DNA of 58,998 nt from a virus. Positions 39,858-48,861 of this stretch are shown in pieces. Where the stretch lies: positions 1 through 58,998 of IMG/VR virus record IMGVR_UViG_3300012206_000008. One strand, written 5' to 3'. Numbering within the stretch: the stretch's first letter is position 1; the number at the start of each line of letters is the position of its first letter. A program made the position numbers and the translations under genes. The notes beneath the pieces are model-generated. The model saw nothing but the letters and a program-made list of their open reading frames with translations, did no database searches and was not told where the DNA came from.

Positions 39858-40213
39858 AAATCTGTAGTGAATGTTTTAGTCTGCACGAGACGGGCCAGCC
39901 CTGTCCGCCACTCGTGCAGTGTGAGATATGCGCCACGATGTACCGCGAGGGCAAGGGGTGCCTGGTCTGCGTGCTCATGAATAATCACCAGCCGTCGGCT
40001 AGCCTCATCTTCAAGAAATTGCAAGAGAGGGCCATGAAGCAACGCGAGGAAGCATTGGAGGATGAAGTAGACGACCTGATAGCACAAGTGGAGTGTGTAC
40101 GTGTGCCTGAACCGGAGCCGGAGTCACACGAAGAACGGCATGATTGCGGATGTGAAGCGTGCAAGCGTGCGAGGTTTGATGCGTGGCAAATGCAGAGATG
40201 GGAAGGAAGGTGA
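39851..40213 (+). CDS. Zinc-binding protein
   Basis: 120 residues from ATG 39851. Several Cys pairs: CSECFS, CEICAT, CLVCVL and C-terminal CGCEAC. Central acidic helix (EEALEDEVDDLIAQVE). Function unknown; zinc count suggests a nucleic-acid contact. Confidence 0.5.
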   Translation: MLKICSECFSLHETGQPCPPLVQCEICATMYREGKGCLVCVLMNNHQPSASLIFKKLQERAMKQREEALEDEVDDLIAQVECVRVPEPEPESHEERHDCGCEACKRARFDAWQMQRWEGR

Positions 40214-40216
40214 AGC

Positions 40217-40423
40217 ATGAGCAATCTCTCTGCCCTTGCAAGTCACATCCGCCATGTTGCTGAACGGCTCGCCGGTGAAGTGACCGCGTACCAGGTGGTC
40301 GGCACACCTCTCAATCGTGACAATGCACGCGCGTGCATCGCACGGCTACGCAGTCTCGCCGATGAGGTTGAACAGGGTATCAATGAGCGTGAGCAAGCCA
40401 TGGGAAGGCAAGGTGAAGCATGA
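40217..40423 (+). CDS. Hypothetical helical protein
   Basis: 68 residues, GGAAGG upstream. Helical, with ARACIARLRSLADEVEQGINEREQ. Overlaps the next gene by ATGA. Function unknown. Confidence 0.45.
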   Translation: MSNLSALASHIRHVAERLAGEVTAYQVVGTPLNRDNARACIARLRSLADEVEQGINEREQAMGRQGEA

Positions 40424-40608
40424 AAAAAGACACTCTTGAGACTCTCATCTCCAATCTAGACGGTATCATAGCTACGCTTGAACAGGCTGTGGTTCTCGGT
40501 GGTCGCTCCAAGAAAGAACGAGAAGCCACCGAACTCTTGATACTGGCTCGGTTGAAATTGGTAGAAGAGCTTGAAACGAAAGGCAGATGGCATGACCATC
40601 TACGTTGA
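40420..40608 (+). CDS. Hypothetical coiled-coil protein
   Basis: 62 residues, helical: TLISNLDGIIATLEQAVVLG then a basic helix. Overlaps both neighbours. Function unknown. Confidence 0.45.
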   Translation: MKKDTLETLISNLDGIIATLEQAVVLGGRSKKEREATELLILARLKLVEELETKGRWHDHLR

Positions 40609-40888
40609 TACCCTCTTCACCATGCCACCTCGAACTGCACAGGCGCGCAAGTTTGGAAATCAGTGGTCACATATGACCTGTGACGGCAATATTGAGGAAT
40701 TACATCGCATGGCAGAAAAAATTGGCTTAAAGCGTTCCTACTTTCAAGACCACGCTCAGTGGTACCTGAAACACTATGACCTCACTCCAAGCAAACGAGC
40801 ATTAGCCGTAGCACATGGGGCTATTGAGGTTGATATGGTGACACATATCCGCGAGATGAGTCGTCGCGAGAAGGCAGGTGAGCCATGA
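40592..40888 (+). CDS. DUF4031-like protein
   Basis: 98 residues from ATG 40592. Typical DUF4031 features: MTIYVDTLF at the start, WSHMTCDGNIEELHRMAEKIGL, and WYLKHYDLTPSKRALAVAHGA. Widespread in phages; role unknown, though conserved His and Asp suggest an enzyme. ATGA overlap with the next gene. Confidence 0.7.
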   Translation: MTIYVDTLFTMPPRTAQARKFGNQWSHMTCDGNIEELHRMAEKIGLKRSYFQDHAQWYLKHYDLTPSKRALAVAHGAIEVDMVTHIREMSRREKAGEP

Positions 40889-41517
40889 CGCAAATAGACA
40901 CCACCATGTTGAGTACGTCGCAACTCAAAGAGCGAGGGTGGACACCTGCTCTTATCACTACATTTCTCGGTCATCCTGATGTTCTCAAGCCGAATCCGTA
41001 CTATCGCTCATCGCCTCCCTGGCGTCTCTATGATGTGAGCCGTGTGGAACAAGCCGAACAAACCGAGGAATGGCAACAAGCGCAAGCATCTGCGACTATC
41101 CGCTCAATTCGTGGCAAGATGGTCGCGGCACGTCAAGCCACCAAGTTGAGAGCACAAGCTGAGTTGTTGCCTATTGCAGTGATACGAGTGCCTCTCACCA
41201 CAGTGGTACGGCGGGCTATTGCGTCCTACAATGCTTTCCATGCAGAGATGCTCTGGGAGCGCGGCCATGACTATGAGCCTGCGAGCGAGCAGAGTGATAC
41301 GGCATTCTTAGAGCGGATTAGCGTGAATTTCATCAGGCATGAACTCACCGAGTACGATACGCATCTAGAAGAGTTAGCAGGTCGCGTAGGCGTGAGTATA
41401 GCCCAAATCGTGATACGACGGCGTGTCTATGATGAGATAGCACGTATCTATCCCGAATATGCCGATGAATGCCAACGGCAGATACAGTATCGTTCTTTGG
41501 AAGCAGGTGCCGCGTGA
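40885..41517 (+). CDS. Hypothetical protein with conserved N-terminal module
   Basis: 210 residues. N-terminus LKERGWTPALITTFLGHPDVLKPNPYYRSSPPWRLYDVSRVE is a recognisable small module in phage and plasmid proteins, probably DNA- or protein-binding. The rest is helical (ATIRSIRGKMVAARQATKLRA). Function not known to me. Confidence 0.55.
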   Translation: MTQIDTTMLSTSQLKERGWTPALITTFLGHPDVLKPNPYYRSSPPWRLYDVSRVEQAEQTEEWQQAQASATIRSIRGKMVAARQATKLRAQAELLPIAVIRVPLTTVVRRAIASYNAFHAEMLWERGHDYEPASEQSDTAFLERISVNFIRHELTEYDTHLEELAGRVGVSIAQIVIRRRVYDEIARIYPEYADECQRQIQYRSLEAGAA

Positions 41518-41732
41518 TACAATTTCAGTCTGCACCGAAACCCACCCCTCGCTTCATCTACGATGCTTTGTACAGTCTGAATACAAGGCTCATTCTCTCG
41601 GCCTATGAAGACGATACGACACGAGCGGCTCTCATGAGCAAAGCAGAGCAGGAATGTGATGCGAAGTTGGCTGAGTGGGGCCTGTGCTGCGAATTGAGCA
41701 GGGATGGGTATGTGGTCAAAATGAAGCTTTGA
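41514..41732 (+). CDS. Small hypothetical protein
   Basis: 72 residues from GTG 41514, overlapping the previous stop as GTGA. Mixed helix/strand. Last gene of the operon before terminators at 41784-41857. Function unknown. Confidence 0.45.
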   Translation: MIQFQSAPKPTPRFIYDALYSLNTRLILSAYEDDTTRAALMSKAEQECDAKLAEWGLCCELSRDGYVVKMKL

Positions 41733-41741
41733 TGGCTATGC

Positions 41742-41857
41742 TATACTGTGAGTATCGGTATCGCTATTACCTTGATAACATGCTACCTATTTTGTCTCTC
41801 TGCGAGATAGGTAGGACAAAAAACGCCAGGAGTTCTCTTTCACTCCTGGCGTTTTTT
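41742..41857 (+). ncRNA. Weak small-RNA candidate
   Basis: A TATACT-like -10 near 41742, then CTACCTAT/ATAGGTAG (about 41784-41815) and the strong terminator at 41823-41857. There is no good -35, so this may just be two hairpins at the operon end. Confidence 0.3.
41823..41857. terminator. Bidirectional rho-independent terminator
   Basis: ACGCCAGGAGT (41823-41833) pairs with ACTCCTGGCGT (41842-41852), flanked by A-run and TTTTTT. Separates the rightward early operon from the leftward endonuclease VII gene. Confidence 0.8.
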
Positions 41858-41930
41858 GTGGGCTTCTCTGTTACACAAGACTAGGCTGTCTTCTTCTTTT
41901 TGTGCGAATGTCAAAGCTCTACATGAGCCA

Positions 41931-42479
41931 CTAGCTTTGATGTTTCTTGAGATACTTTATCAGGAGTTTCACCCTTTGAGAGTCTTTCTCAATGTTTCCC
42001 AACACTTGATTGCACGTGGTACAGAGCAATTGACGCACCTTACCTGTCTCATGGTCATGGTCAACAGATAGGGACTTTGGTTGCTGAGTATAGTGGTCAA
42101 TCACGGTTTCTTCCTGCTTACACACAGCACACACATAGCCTTGCTGAAAGAGCATGATGTTGTAGTCTTCCAGAGTGAGACCATAATTGTTGCGTAGGTT
42201 CCTCTCACGTATCTTCTCTGCATCATAAGTGGACTTCAAGCGCTTCTTGTGACACGCTTTACATCTCGCTCTGTTCGCCTTATATTCCTGAACAGAGACG
42301 CACGCTAAGCATCCTAAACAGCGTCTTTGTCCATTGAGGACAGGTGGGAGAGAGTGTTCACATTGCATGCAGATAGGGGAGATGCATACGCCATTGCCGC
42401 CAAAGTGAGCTAACAATTTCTCTTCATTGCACAGTTTACACGTCTTGAATCGGTAAGGCTTGAGGGAGGCAATCATCAT
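41931..42479 (-). CDS. Recombination endonuclease VII-like HNH protein
   Basis: 182 residues. Zinc ribbons (CKLCNEEK, CMQC, CLACVS, CKACHK) lead to an endonuclease VII/HNH core: NYGLTLEDYNIMLFQQGYVC, then LSVDHDHETGKVRQLLCTTCNQVLG. T4-type endonuclease VII resolves branched DNA before packaging, and the gene lies beside terminase. ATGA overlap with the ArsR gene. A second member is at 50099. Confidence 0.78.
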   Translation of the reverse strand: MMIASLKPYRFKTCKLCNEEKLLAHFGGNGVCISPICMQCEHSLPPVLNGQRRCLGCLACVSVQEYKANRARCKACHKKRLKSTYDAEKIRERNLRNNYGLTLEDYNIMLFQQGYVCAVCKQEETVIDHYTQQPKSLSVDHDHETGKVRQLLCTTCNQVLGNIEKDSQRVKLLIKYLKKHQS

Positions 42480-42739
42480 GAGGCATTCCTCACCATCTCA
42501 TAGCACACTCTCCCCCCCTTATCCCTCCTGTCTTTCGCTCGTATCGCCCCTGACCTGCGCATCAAGCCTAAGTGATAGCTTGCCATCCGTCCCGAAATGC
42601 CACAGTGTTCTATGATATCTCCCGTGCTGATGGTACCCGATGCGCGCACCATGCACCATATCTGTATTCTCGTGGGGTCTGATAATACCGCATGCCACTT
42701 GGCTTCCTGGCATGCCTCTGCATATGTGGGAATGTTCAT
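42476..42739 (-). CDS. ArsR-family winged-helix regulator
   Basis: 87 residues from ATG 42739 with GAGGAGG. ALSDPTRIQIWCMVRASGTIS then TGDIIEHCGISGRMASYHLGLMRRSGAI is the ArsR winged helix. No Cys metal site typical of ArsR/SmtB sensors. Palindrome GTGTATTATACAC overlaps its promoter. Probably autoregulates the endonuclease VII operon. Confidence 0.75.
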   Translation of the reverse strand: MNIPTYAEACQEAKWHAVLSDPTRIQIWCMVRASGTISTGDIIEHCGISGRMASYHLGLMRRSGAIRAKDRRDKGGRVCYEMVRNAS

Positions 42740-42784
42740 CACGTCGTCCCTCCTCCTCACTTGCCACCTCATGAACATCTTTGT

Positions 42785-42818
42785 GTGTATTATACACCAA
42801 TATGTGTGTGTGTGCCAA
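42785..42818 (-). promoter_or_regulatory. Promoter and operator of the ArsR/endonuclease VII operon
   Basis: Minus strand TTGGCA (42813-42818) and TATAAT (42789-42794), spacer 18. The palindrome GTGTATTATACAC (42785-42797) covers the -10, a likely repressor site. Rest of the 256-base gap shows no gene. Confidence 0.5.
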
Positions 42819-42995
42819 CATTCTGCTTGCATGCTCGCGCCGTTTGGCTCTACACTGAGAAGAGATGGGCTGTCTCACGTGCAATGTGGAGGATGGTGGT
42901 TGGTGTGTATCGGTTGAGATGGCTCATCGCCCAAACCGTCACGCAACTTCTTCATCAACTTAAAGAAAGCAACTTCGCGCATCAGGACAAGAGAA

Positions 42996-43436
42996 ATGGC
43001 AAGAGGAACAAAACCATCCGATATTAACGCTGCTGTCCGGTCTAAGCAAGCTTTGGAATTGCGCAAGCAGGGAGCTACGTTAGAAGAGATTGCGCACTCC
43101 TGCGGATATCAAGATAAATCAGGGGCATGGCGTGCCATTAAGCGGGAGCTTGACCGCCTTCCTGCTCCCGCTGTGGATGAATGGCGAAAAGTCCAGTTGT
43201 CGCGTCTTGAGCAGATGCATTCTGAGTGTTGGCTTCTGGCTATGGACCGCAAAAACAAGGGAAGACTTTTCGCCATGGATAGATTGCTGATGGTCAATCA
43301 AGCTATCAACAAGCTCCTTGGATTGGATATTGCTAAAGATGGCAATATTGCCCTGGCACAAACCATTATTCGAGAAGTCCCGCCTGGTTACTTGTCACCA
43401 CCGCCAGAACTCACCACGGAGGCACAGCCAAGTTGA
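42996..43436 (+). CDS. terS: Terminase small subunit
   Basis: 146 residues. N-terminal HTH (ALELRKQGATLEEIAHSCGYQDKSGAWRAI) typical of TerS DNA-binding, then an oligomerisation-type helix pair (RLEQMHSECWLLAMDRKN). Recognises the packaging site and feeds DNA to TerL. It overlaps TerL by TGATG or TTG. Confidence 0.75.
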   Translation: MARGTKPSDINAAVRSKQALELRKQGATLEEIAHSCGYQDKSGAWRAIKRELDRLPAPAVDEWRKVQLSRLEQMHSECWLLAMDRKNKGRLFAMDRLLMVNQAINKLLGLDIAKDGNIALAQTIIREVPPGYLSPPPELTTEAQPS

Positions 43437-44785
43437 TGACGACCACTCTTCATGGACGGCAAGAGGTCGTTATTCAGGCCCCTGAGCTCAGAGGCGCAGC
43501 ATTAGAACTTGGCAGATGTCGAGATTTAGAGTGCTTGCTTGATGGGCCAGCAGGGACCGGAAAAAGTTATGGGGCCTTATTTAAGGTGAACATGATGTTA
43601 ACCTTGTATCCTGGCTCTAAATGGCTACTTGCTCGTAAAACCAATACCGCGCTTGCTGGCTCTGCCGTGGCAACCTATCGTGAATTGCTTCATCCATCTG
43701 AAAATGTCCGGTTCTTTGGTGGGAATAAAATCAAACCGGCAGCATTTGAGTACCCCAATGGGAGCCAACTTATCGTCAATGGGCTTGACAAGCCTGACAA
43801 GGTGAAAAGTTGGGAGTTTGACGGTGCGATGATTAATGAATGTAGCGAGTGTTCGCTTGAAGATATTGAATTTGTTCGCTCTCGACTTCGCCACGGCAAA
43901 GGCCCCTATCATCAGTTAATCATGGACACCAATCCTGATGCTCCCACTCATTGGTTAAATGTTCGCTGCAATGAGGGTATCACCACCAGATTGCTCAGTC
44001 GTCACGAAGACAATCCTCGCCTCTACGATACGAAAACCAATGACTGGACGCAAGAGGGACGGCGGTATATCTTTGAGGTGTTAGGTGGGCTGACAGGTGT
44101 CAGGCTTGCACGATTGCGCTATGGTGTGTGGGCCGCTAGCGAGGGCAGTGTGTACCAAGACTCCTGGGATAGGAATAGAAATGTGATAGACCGCTTTCCT
44201 CTTCCTGCTACCTGGGAAAGGTACTTATGCATCGATTTCGGGTTCGTGAATCCCTTTGTCTGTGGCTGGTGGGCAAGAGACCCCGATGGGCGGCTTATCT
44301 GCTATCGTGAGATATACCTGACCCAAAAATTAGTTGAAGACCATGCCAAAGATATCAAGCGGCTTTCCCGTTGGGGTCAAGACGGAGGCGACCCTCTCCC
44401 ACGAGAGATTATCTGCGACCATGACGCAGAAGGCCGCCAGACGCTCGAAAGACACTTAGGGTTAATCACGCGCCCAGCCTATAAAGCGGTATCTGAAGGT
44501 ATCCAGGCTGTAGCGGCAGTCTTGAAACCTGCTGGTGATGGACGACCACGCCTTATGTATTTCAGAGATGCGCTTGTTGAACGTGATAGGGACTTGGCGG
44601 CTAGGAAGAAGCCCACTTGCACGGTTGAGGAATATGATACGTATATTTGGAGGCAAGGCCCGAATGTAACCGTCAAAGATGAGCCGAACAAGGAAGATGA
44701 CCATGGAATGGATATGTCAAGATATATCGTAGCACGCTTTTCTTTGCGCCCAACCGACGTTCGGTATTCATCGCGGATATACTGA
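43436..44785 (+). CDS. terL: Terminase large subunit
   Basis: 449 residues; ATG 43436 overlaps the TerS stop, TTG 43433 is also possible, GGAGG is 12 bases upstream. Walker A GPAGTGKS at about 37-44, Walker B region FDGAMINECSE, coupling motif MDTNPDAP, and the RNase-H-like nuclease: LCIDFGFVNPF, IICDHDAEG, and EDDHGMDMSRY. ATP-driven motor and nuclease for headful or cos packaging. Order terS-terL-portal-MuF is standard. Confidence 0.9.
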   Translation: MTTTLHGRQEVVIQAPELRGAALELGRCRDLECLLDGPAGTGKSYGALFKVNMMLTLYPGSKWLLARKTNTALAGSAVATYRELLHPSENVRFFGGNKIKPAAFEYPNGSQLIVNGLDKPDKVKSWEFDGAMINECSECSLEDIEFVRSRLRHGKGPYHQLIMDTNPDAPTHWLNVRCNEGITTRLLSRHEDNPRLYDTKTNDWTQEGRRYIFEVLGGLTGVRLARLRYGVWAASEGSVYQDSWDRNRNVIDRFPLPATWERYLCIDFGFVNPFVCGWWARDPDGRLICYREIYLTQKLVEDHAKDIKRLSRWGQDGGDPLPREIICDHDAEGRQTLERHLGLITRPAYKAVSEGIQAVAAVLKPAGDGRPRLMYFRDALVERDRDLAARKKPTCTVEEYDTYIWRQGPNVTVKDEPNKEDDHGMDMSRYIVARFSLRPTDVRYSSRIY

Positions 44786-44851
44786 GAGTGTATCGGCATT
44801 GCACTGGCGCGCACGAGCGAGGATAACGAGGCAAGGGAGGAAGGAGGAGCA

Positions 44852-45181
44852 ATGAGGGTAATCAAGTTTCATGCTGTCCACAAAGCCACCGGTCAACGCT
44901 ACATTGTCGTGAGTATGGACTTCACGAAGACAGGTATCTATGCGCTCTTCTTACTCGATATGCACGAATGTGTGAAGCTGACCACAACCCGGGTTGATGA
45001 ATACAGTGTTCTGCAATTCACGGGCTTACATGATAAATCAGGACAAGAGATATATGGAGGGGACAAAGTGCAAGGGAGAGATGGAGTGGGCATCGTGCGA
45101 TGGATCGGTGATGGATGGCGAGTTGACTTGGGCGAGGGTTGGATGAGATTGTCTGAGGATATCTGGGAGGTGGTGAGATGA
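44852..45181 (+). CDS. YopX-like protein (short)
   Basis: 109 residues, AGGAAGGAGGAGC upstream. Starts IKFHAVHKATGQ and carries LQFTGLHDKSGQEIYGGDKVQ, the YopX core. Sits between terminase and portal, an unusual place. Role unknown. Confidence 0.65.
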   Translation: MRVIKFHAVHKATGQRYIVVSMDFTKTGIYALFLLDMHECVKLTTTRVDEYSVLQFTGLHDKSGQEIYGGDKVQGRDGVGIVRWIGDGWRVDLGEGWMRLSEDIWEVVR

Positions 45182-46656
45182 CGCAAACCATGCAACCGCC
45201 AACAACACAGGCTTTACCTGTCTATGAGATTACTGAGCAGGATAAGAAACGATTGCAAGCTATCGCGAGTGCCTGGCAGGCGTACGACGGTCTCTTAGAC
45301 CCACCACTGCAAAAAATGCCGGATGGCACCGACCCCAACGTCATGTCAAATAGAATGGGCCCCATTGTCGATAGAGGCATAGACTTCTTATTCGGCAAAG
45401 AATTAGAGATATCCGTTGAAGAAGACGCACCCAAAGAAGCACAAGACTTCTTGAATGAGATATGGGGGCGTAAAGAAGCCCGTATTCCACTCTTGCAAGA
45501 TTTAGCCATGAATGGAGCCATGGCTGGGCGTGCCTTCCTGCGCATTGTGCCTACACCTGATGGCTCGTTTCGCCTGGTGGTGGTTGACCCTGCTACCGTG
45601 TTTGCGGCTACCGCACCACAAGACTGCGAGACCGTGCAGTTGTATTGCATTGAATACGCAACCACTGAGAAACGCAACGGCAAACCGGTTCAGGTGTACT
45701 ACCGTGAAGAGATGAGCCGTATTGACCTAGATGAAGGTGCTGAGCCTGCGATGCAGGACACCGATGCCACATGGCAAATCCAGCACTGGACGCGTGAAGG
45801 TGAGCGGGGGCAGTGGCAAGCAGCAGGGGAGCCTATTGAGTGGCCTTATCCGTTTGCTCCCTTGTTCTCCTGTAAAAACTTGCCCAGACCTAACGACTTT
45901 TGGGGCAAGCCAGATATCACCCCTGACTTGATAGGCGTGAATAAGTCACTCAACCTCACGCAGTCCTGTATCAACCTGGTGAATATTCTGTATGGCCATC
46001 CTATCCTGTATGCGACAGGAACGGGAGAGCAGGTCATTGACATTAAACCTGGGAAGATTATCGGGTTGCCACTCGGAGAGAGTAAGATTGTAGCGGTTCC
46101 CATTGCCTCTGACATGGCGAATGCACTGGCCTTTACGGCAAACTTGCGCTCAGATATTGATGAGCAGTCCGCGACTCCTGGTGTCGCGACAGGGCGCATT
46201 AGTGACTTGCCGAGGGGCAACATGTCAGGCATTGCTATTGAGTTATTGTTTATGCCATTGCTCCTCAAAAGTGAAAAGAAAAGATGTTTGTACGGCAATC
46301 TTTTGATAGAAGTTAGTAAAGCTTTGTTAGTTCTCAACAAGATGAGTGAAGATATCGACATCACACTTGCTTGGCAGAACCCACTTCCACACGATGATTT
46401 GCAAAGTGCTCAGTACGCTGTAGCTCTTAAGGGGCTTTCTGTCTCGGATACGACGCTTTTGAGGAACTTAGGTTTTGACCCTGAAGAGGAGGCTGCTCTC
46501 AGTGCCGAAGAGGATGCGAAAAAGATGACTTTATATAGCCAAGGGAGAGGTTTTCCACCATCTCCCCCGACTAATCAGGCCCCTCCTGAGCAGCCACAAG
46601 CACAAGCACCACAATCACCCTTCATTGGTCGGGATAATCAGGGAGGACAGCCATGA
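45178..46656 (+). CDS. Portal protein (SPP1 gp6-like)
   Basis: 492 residues. Typical gp6-type order: N-terminal YDGLLDPPLQKMPDGTDPN, central FRLVVVDPATVFA, DFWGKPDITPDLIGVNKSLN and long helices, then a Pro/Gln-rich tail. Forms the dodecameric DNA entry channel. Overlaps MuF by ATGA-type coupling. Confidence 0.85.
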   Translation: MTQTMQPPTTQALPVYEITEQDKKRLQAIASAWQAYDGLLDPPLQKMPDGTDPNVMSNRMGPIVDRGIDFLFGKELEISVEEDAPKEAQDFLNEIWGRKEARIPLLQDLAMNGAMAGRAFLRIVPTPDGSFRLVVVDPATVFAATAPQDCETVQLYCIEYATTEKRNGKPVQVYYREEMSRIDLDEGAEPAMQDTDATWQIQHWTREGERGQWQAAGEPIEWPYPFAPLFSCKNLPRPNDFWGKPDITPDLIGVNKSLNLTQSCINLVNILYGHPILYATGTGEQVIDIKPGKIIGLPLGESKIVAVPIASDMANALAFTANLRSDIDEQSATPGVATGRISDLPRGNMSGIAIELLFMPLLLKSEKKRCLYGNLLIEVSKALLVLNKMSEDIDITLAWQNPLPHDDLQSAQYAVALKGLSVSDTTLLRNLGFDPEEEAALSAEEDAKKMTLYSQGRGFPPSPPTNQAPPEQPQAQAPQSPFIGRDNQGGQP

Positions 46657-47717
46657 GTCAGGGACGATTACAGCAAGTCGTAAAAGACTATCGGCAAGCC
46701 CTCAAGCAACGTGAAGCTGAAGCCTCGCAGGCTTTAGAGCAAGCCTATGCGCAAGTCCTTGCACAGATACAGCCTCATCTTGACAAGCTCTACCTCCTTA
46801 TTGCCGAGCGAAAAGCCAACGGCGAGGAGGCCACACCGGCTTTGTTGTATGAACAACGTCGCTTAGAGACCCTGAAACTCTTCATCACACACGCTATCTC
46901 CCATTTTGGTGCATTAAGTCATATGACCGTTTCGCAACTGCAACACGAAGCCGTTACCCTTGGTCAAGAGGCGGCACAAGCCTTGATGCAAGCCACTGTA
47001 CCCAAAGGCGTGTCGTTCTCGTTTGGTGTTCCTGACCCATCAGCTATAGCAAGCATTCTCGGTGCGACACAAGCCGGTTCACCTCTTGCCGACCTCTTCA
47101 ATGGCTTTGGGCAAGAAGCGGCTAAACTCACGAGTGAGGCTCTCATACGTGGGTTGACCTTGGGCAATAATCCCAGGCAAATCGCACGGGATGTTCAGCA
47201 GGCATTAGGGGTATCACGCAATCGGGCTTTGGTCATATCACGCGACCAATCCAATCGTGCATACCGGTCTGCATCCCTCGAAAATTATCGGGCAAATGAA
47301 GCGTCTCTGAGTGGATATCGTCGACAAGCTGACCTCTCAGCTAGAACGTGTGCCGCTTGCCTGGCACTTGATGGCAAGGAGTACCGCTTGGATGAAGACC
47401 CTGAACTTCACACGTGTGACCGGTGTGTGATGGTTCCCATCACGAAGTCTTGGGAGGACATTTTATCAGGTTTGGGCATAGATACCTCAGATATACCGGA
47501 GACGAGTGTGAGTGTGAGTGAGCGAGAAACGGGTCAGGATTGGTTGGCAAACCAAGATGAGGCGACACAGCGTCAAGTCCTGGGTAATGCGGGTTATGAG
47601 TTGTATGCGTCGGGGGACGCAAATTTGCAAGACTTTGCACAGACCTCACATGACCCTGATTGGGGGCCACAATTGGCCGTGAGACCGGTCAAAGAATTAG
47701 CGAAAGGCAAATCATGA
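46653..47717 (+). CDS. Minor head protein, MuF domain
   Basis: 354 residues. N-terminal coiled coil (AEASQALEQAYAQVLAQIQ), MuF core near residues 165-270 with LGNNPRQIARDVQQALGVS, SRDQSNRAYRSASLENY, and the zinc-like CAACLALDGKEY..CDRCVMVP. C-terminus acidic and Ser-rich. Binds the portal during head assembly. Confidence 0.85.
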   Translation: MSQGRLQQVVKDYRQALKQREAEASQALEQAYAQVLAQIQPHLDKLYLLIAERKANGEEATPALLYEQRRLETLKLFITHAISHFGALSHMTVSQLQHEAVTLGQEAAQALMQATVPKGVSFSFGVPDPSAIASILGATQAGSPLADLFNGFGQEAAKLTSEALIRGLTLGNNPRQIARDVQQALGVSRNRALVISRDQSNRAYRSASLENYRANEASLSGYRRQADLSARTCAACLALDGKEYRLDEDPELHTCDRCVMVPITKSWEDILSGLGIDTSDIPETSVSVSERETGQDWLANQDEATQRQVLGNAGYELYASGDANLQDFAQTSHDPDWGPQLAVRPVKELAKGKS

Positions 47718-48004
47718 TTACTCAAGAGCAAGCGGAACACGCGTTTTATGCACACTACTTACAACCACAGTCCTCTTCCAAGCCTGAAATACGTCATGTG
47801 CAATTCGAGCAAGTTGACACGGCTACGATAGAGCTTGATGACGATATCGGCCCGTTTGACTTGCAAGAGCAGGGATGGAAATGCACCTTCGAGATACGCT
47901 ATAGACGATTGCATTTAGGTGAATGGACGGGAGACTATTCTGAGTGGCGAAAAAAGACATGCTACATCGTTGAGCCAGAGCCAGGGCCATATGTGCTTGA
48001 TTGA
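47714..48004 (+). CDS. Hypothetical protein
   Basis: 96 residues from ATG 47714 (ATGA). Strand-rich with paired charged residues (WKCTFEIRYRRLHLGEWTG). Function unknown; lies in the head operon so perhaps a small accessory. Confidence 0.5.
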   Translation: MITQEQAEHAFYAHYLQPQSSSKPEIRHVQFEQVDTATIELDDDIGPFDLQEQGWKCTFEIRYRRLHLGEWTGDYSEWRKKTCYIVEPEPGPYVLD

Positions 48005-48101
48005 AGACAAGAAAGGAAGCATCTCACGATGGGATACATACAAATTGGCATCTGTCCAGAACATGACCTATGCACAGTTTCAGGCATTGAAAGGCAAATG
48101 A
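47991..48101 (+). CDS. Possible 36-residue protein
   Basis: Small frame overlapping the previous end, product starting MCLIEDKKGSISRWDTYKLA and ending MTYAQFQALKGK. AGGG lies 4 bases upstream. Composition looks protein-like but support is limited. Confidence 0.3.
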   Translation: MCLIEDKKGSISRWDTYKLASVQNMTYAQFQALKGK

Positions 48102-48104
48102 ACC

Positions 48105-48383
48105 ATGATAACAAATCAAGGCTACGATATCATCAAGCAGCATCTCGCCGAACAAGCCATTGCCTTTGTGGAGTCCATGTGGGAGATTGTCAAAGGCTTT
48201 GCAGACACCGACCCCTATGTTTACAACGACAATAGCGGCATGATGGAATGCCTGTATTGCTTTGACTCGTATGGATGGGCACCAACTGACAAGCATACGA
48301 AAACGCATGATGCGGATTGCTTGTGGCTACAGGCTCATAATCTTGTTGAACAGGCACAAGAACGGGAGAAAGAACCATCATGA
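48105..48383 (+). CDS. Small zinc-finger protein
   Basis: 92 residues, AAAGG upstream. CLYCFDSYGWAPTDKHTKTHDADCLWL is a CCHC-type metal site like those in small phage proteins. Overlaps the next gene by ATGA. Function unknown. Confidence 0.55.
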   Translation: MITNQGYDIIKQHLAEQAIAFVESMWEIVKGFADTDPYVYNDNSGMMECLYCFDSYGWAPTDKHTKTHDADCLWLQAHNLVEQAQEREKEPS

Positions 48384-48550
48384 AAGCACTCCTCGCACCC
48401 ACCTTCATCGTCGCCTTCTTCATTCTCGTGCGAGCGGGCGACTTGGCTTTTACGTATGGCCTTGCACGAGAGTATATCAGAGCCATTCTGTATGCTCTCG
48501 CTGCCATATTAGCTTTAGTTGTGGTTATCCTGGCCTTATTGGCCGTGTGA
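48380..48550 (+). CDS. 56-residue membrane protein
   Basis: ATG 48380 overlaps the previous stop (ATGA). Two membrane helices: LLAPTFIVAFFILV and AILYALAAILALVVVILALL, joined by RAGDLAFTYGLAREYIR. Short but well coupled. Role unknown. Confidence 0.5.
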   Translation: MKALLAPTFIVAFFILVRAGDLAFTYGLAREYIRAILYALAAILALVVVILALLAV

Positions 48551-48565
48551 GAAAGGAGACTCGCG

Positions 48566-48850
48566 ATGACTTCTGAGCAACTCGGTTCCTTGTTGGGGCC
48601 AAAGATGCTGAGAGCTCTGGCAATAAGCTTGACCTCTGCTGGACGAGCGAGACTAGACAAAGAAGCCCGATATGAGCAAGAGATACTCAAAGTGATGTGT
48701 GTGCTTCCTGGCAAGTATCGATACGCGCAGGTAGAGGCCGCTATCAATGCGTCAGGGACGTGGCCAGAGGACATTTATGAATGCCTTGCTGCGAACAATC
48801 AGACTTTTGCGCTAGTACGATTCTATGAGGCTCTGAACGGGCCACAATGA
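48566..48850 (+). CDS. Hypothetical protein
   Basis: 94 residues, GAAAGGAG upstream. Helical, with LGPKMLRALAISLTSAGRARLD and YRYAQVEAAINASGTWPEDIYECL. Function unknown. Confidence 0.45.
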   Translation: MTSEQLGSLLGPKMLRALAISLTSAGRARLDKEARYEQEILKVMCVLPGKYRYAQVEAAINASGTWPEDIYECLAANNQTFALVRFYEALNGPQ

Positions 48851-48861
48851 GAAAGGAAACT

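Noticed and set aside
42737-43027. Plus-strand frame across the terS upstream region
   Set aside because: Cys/His/Val-rich shadow of the ArsR gene and promoter; terS has its own start.
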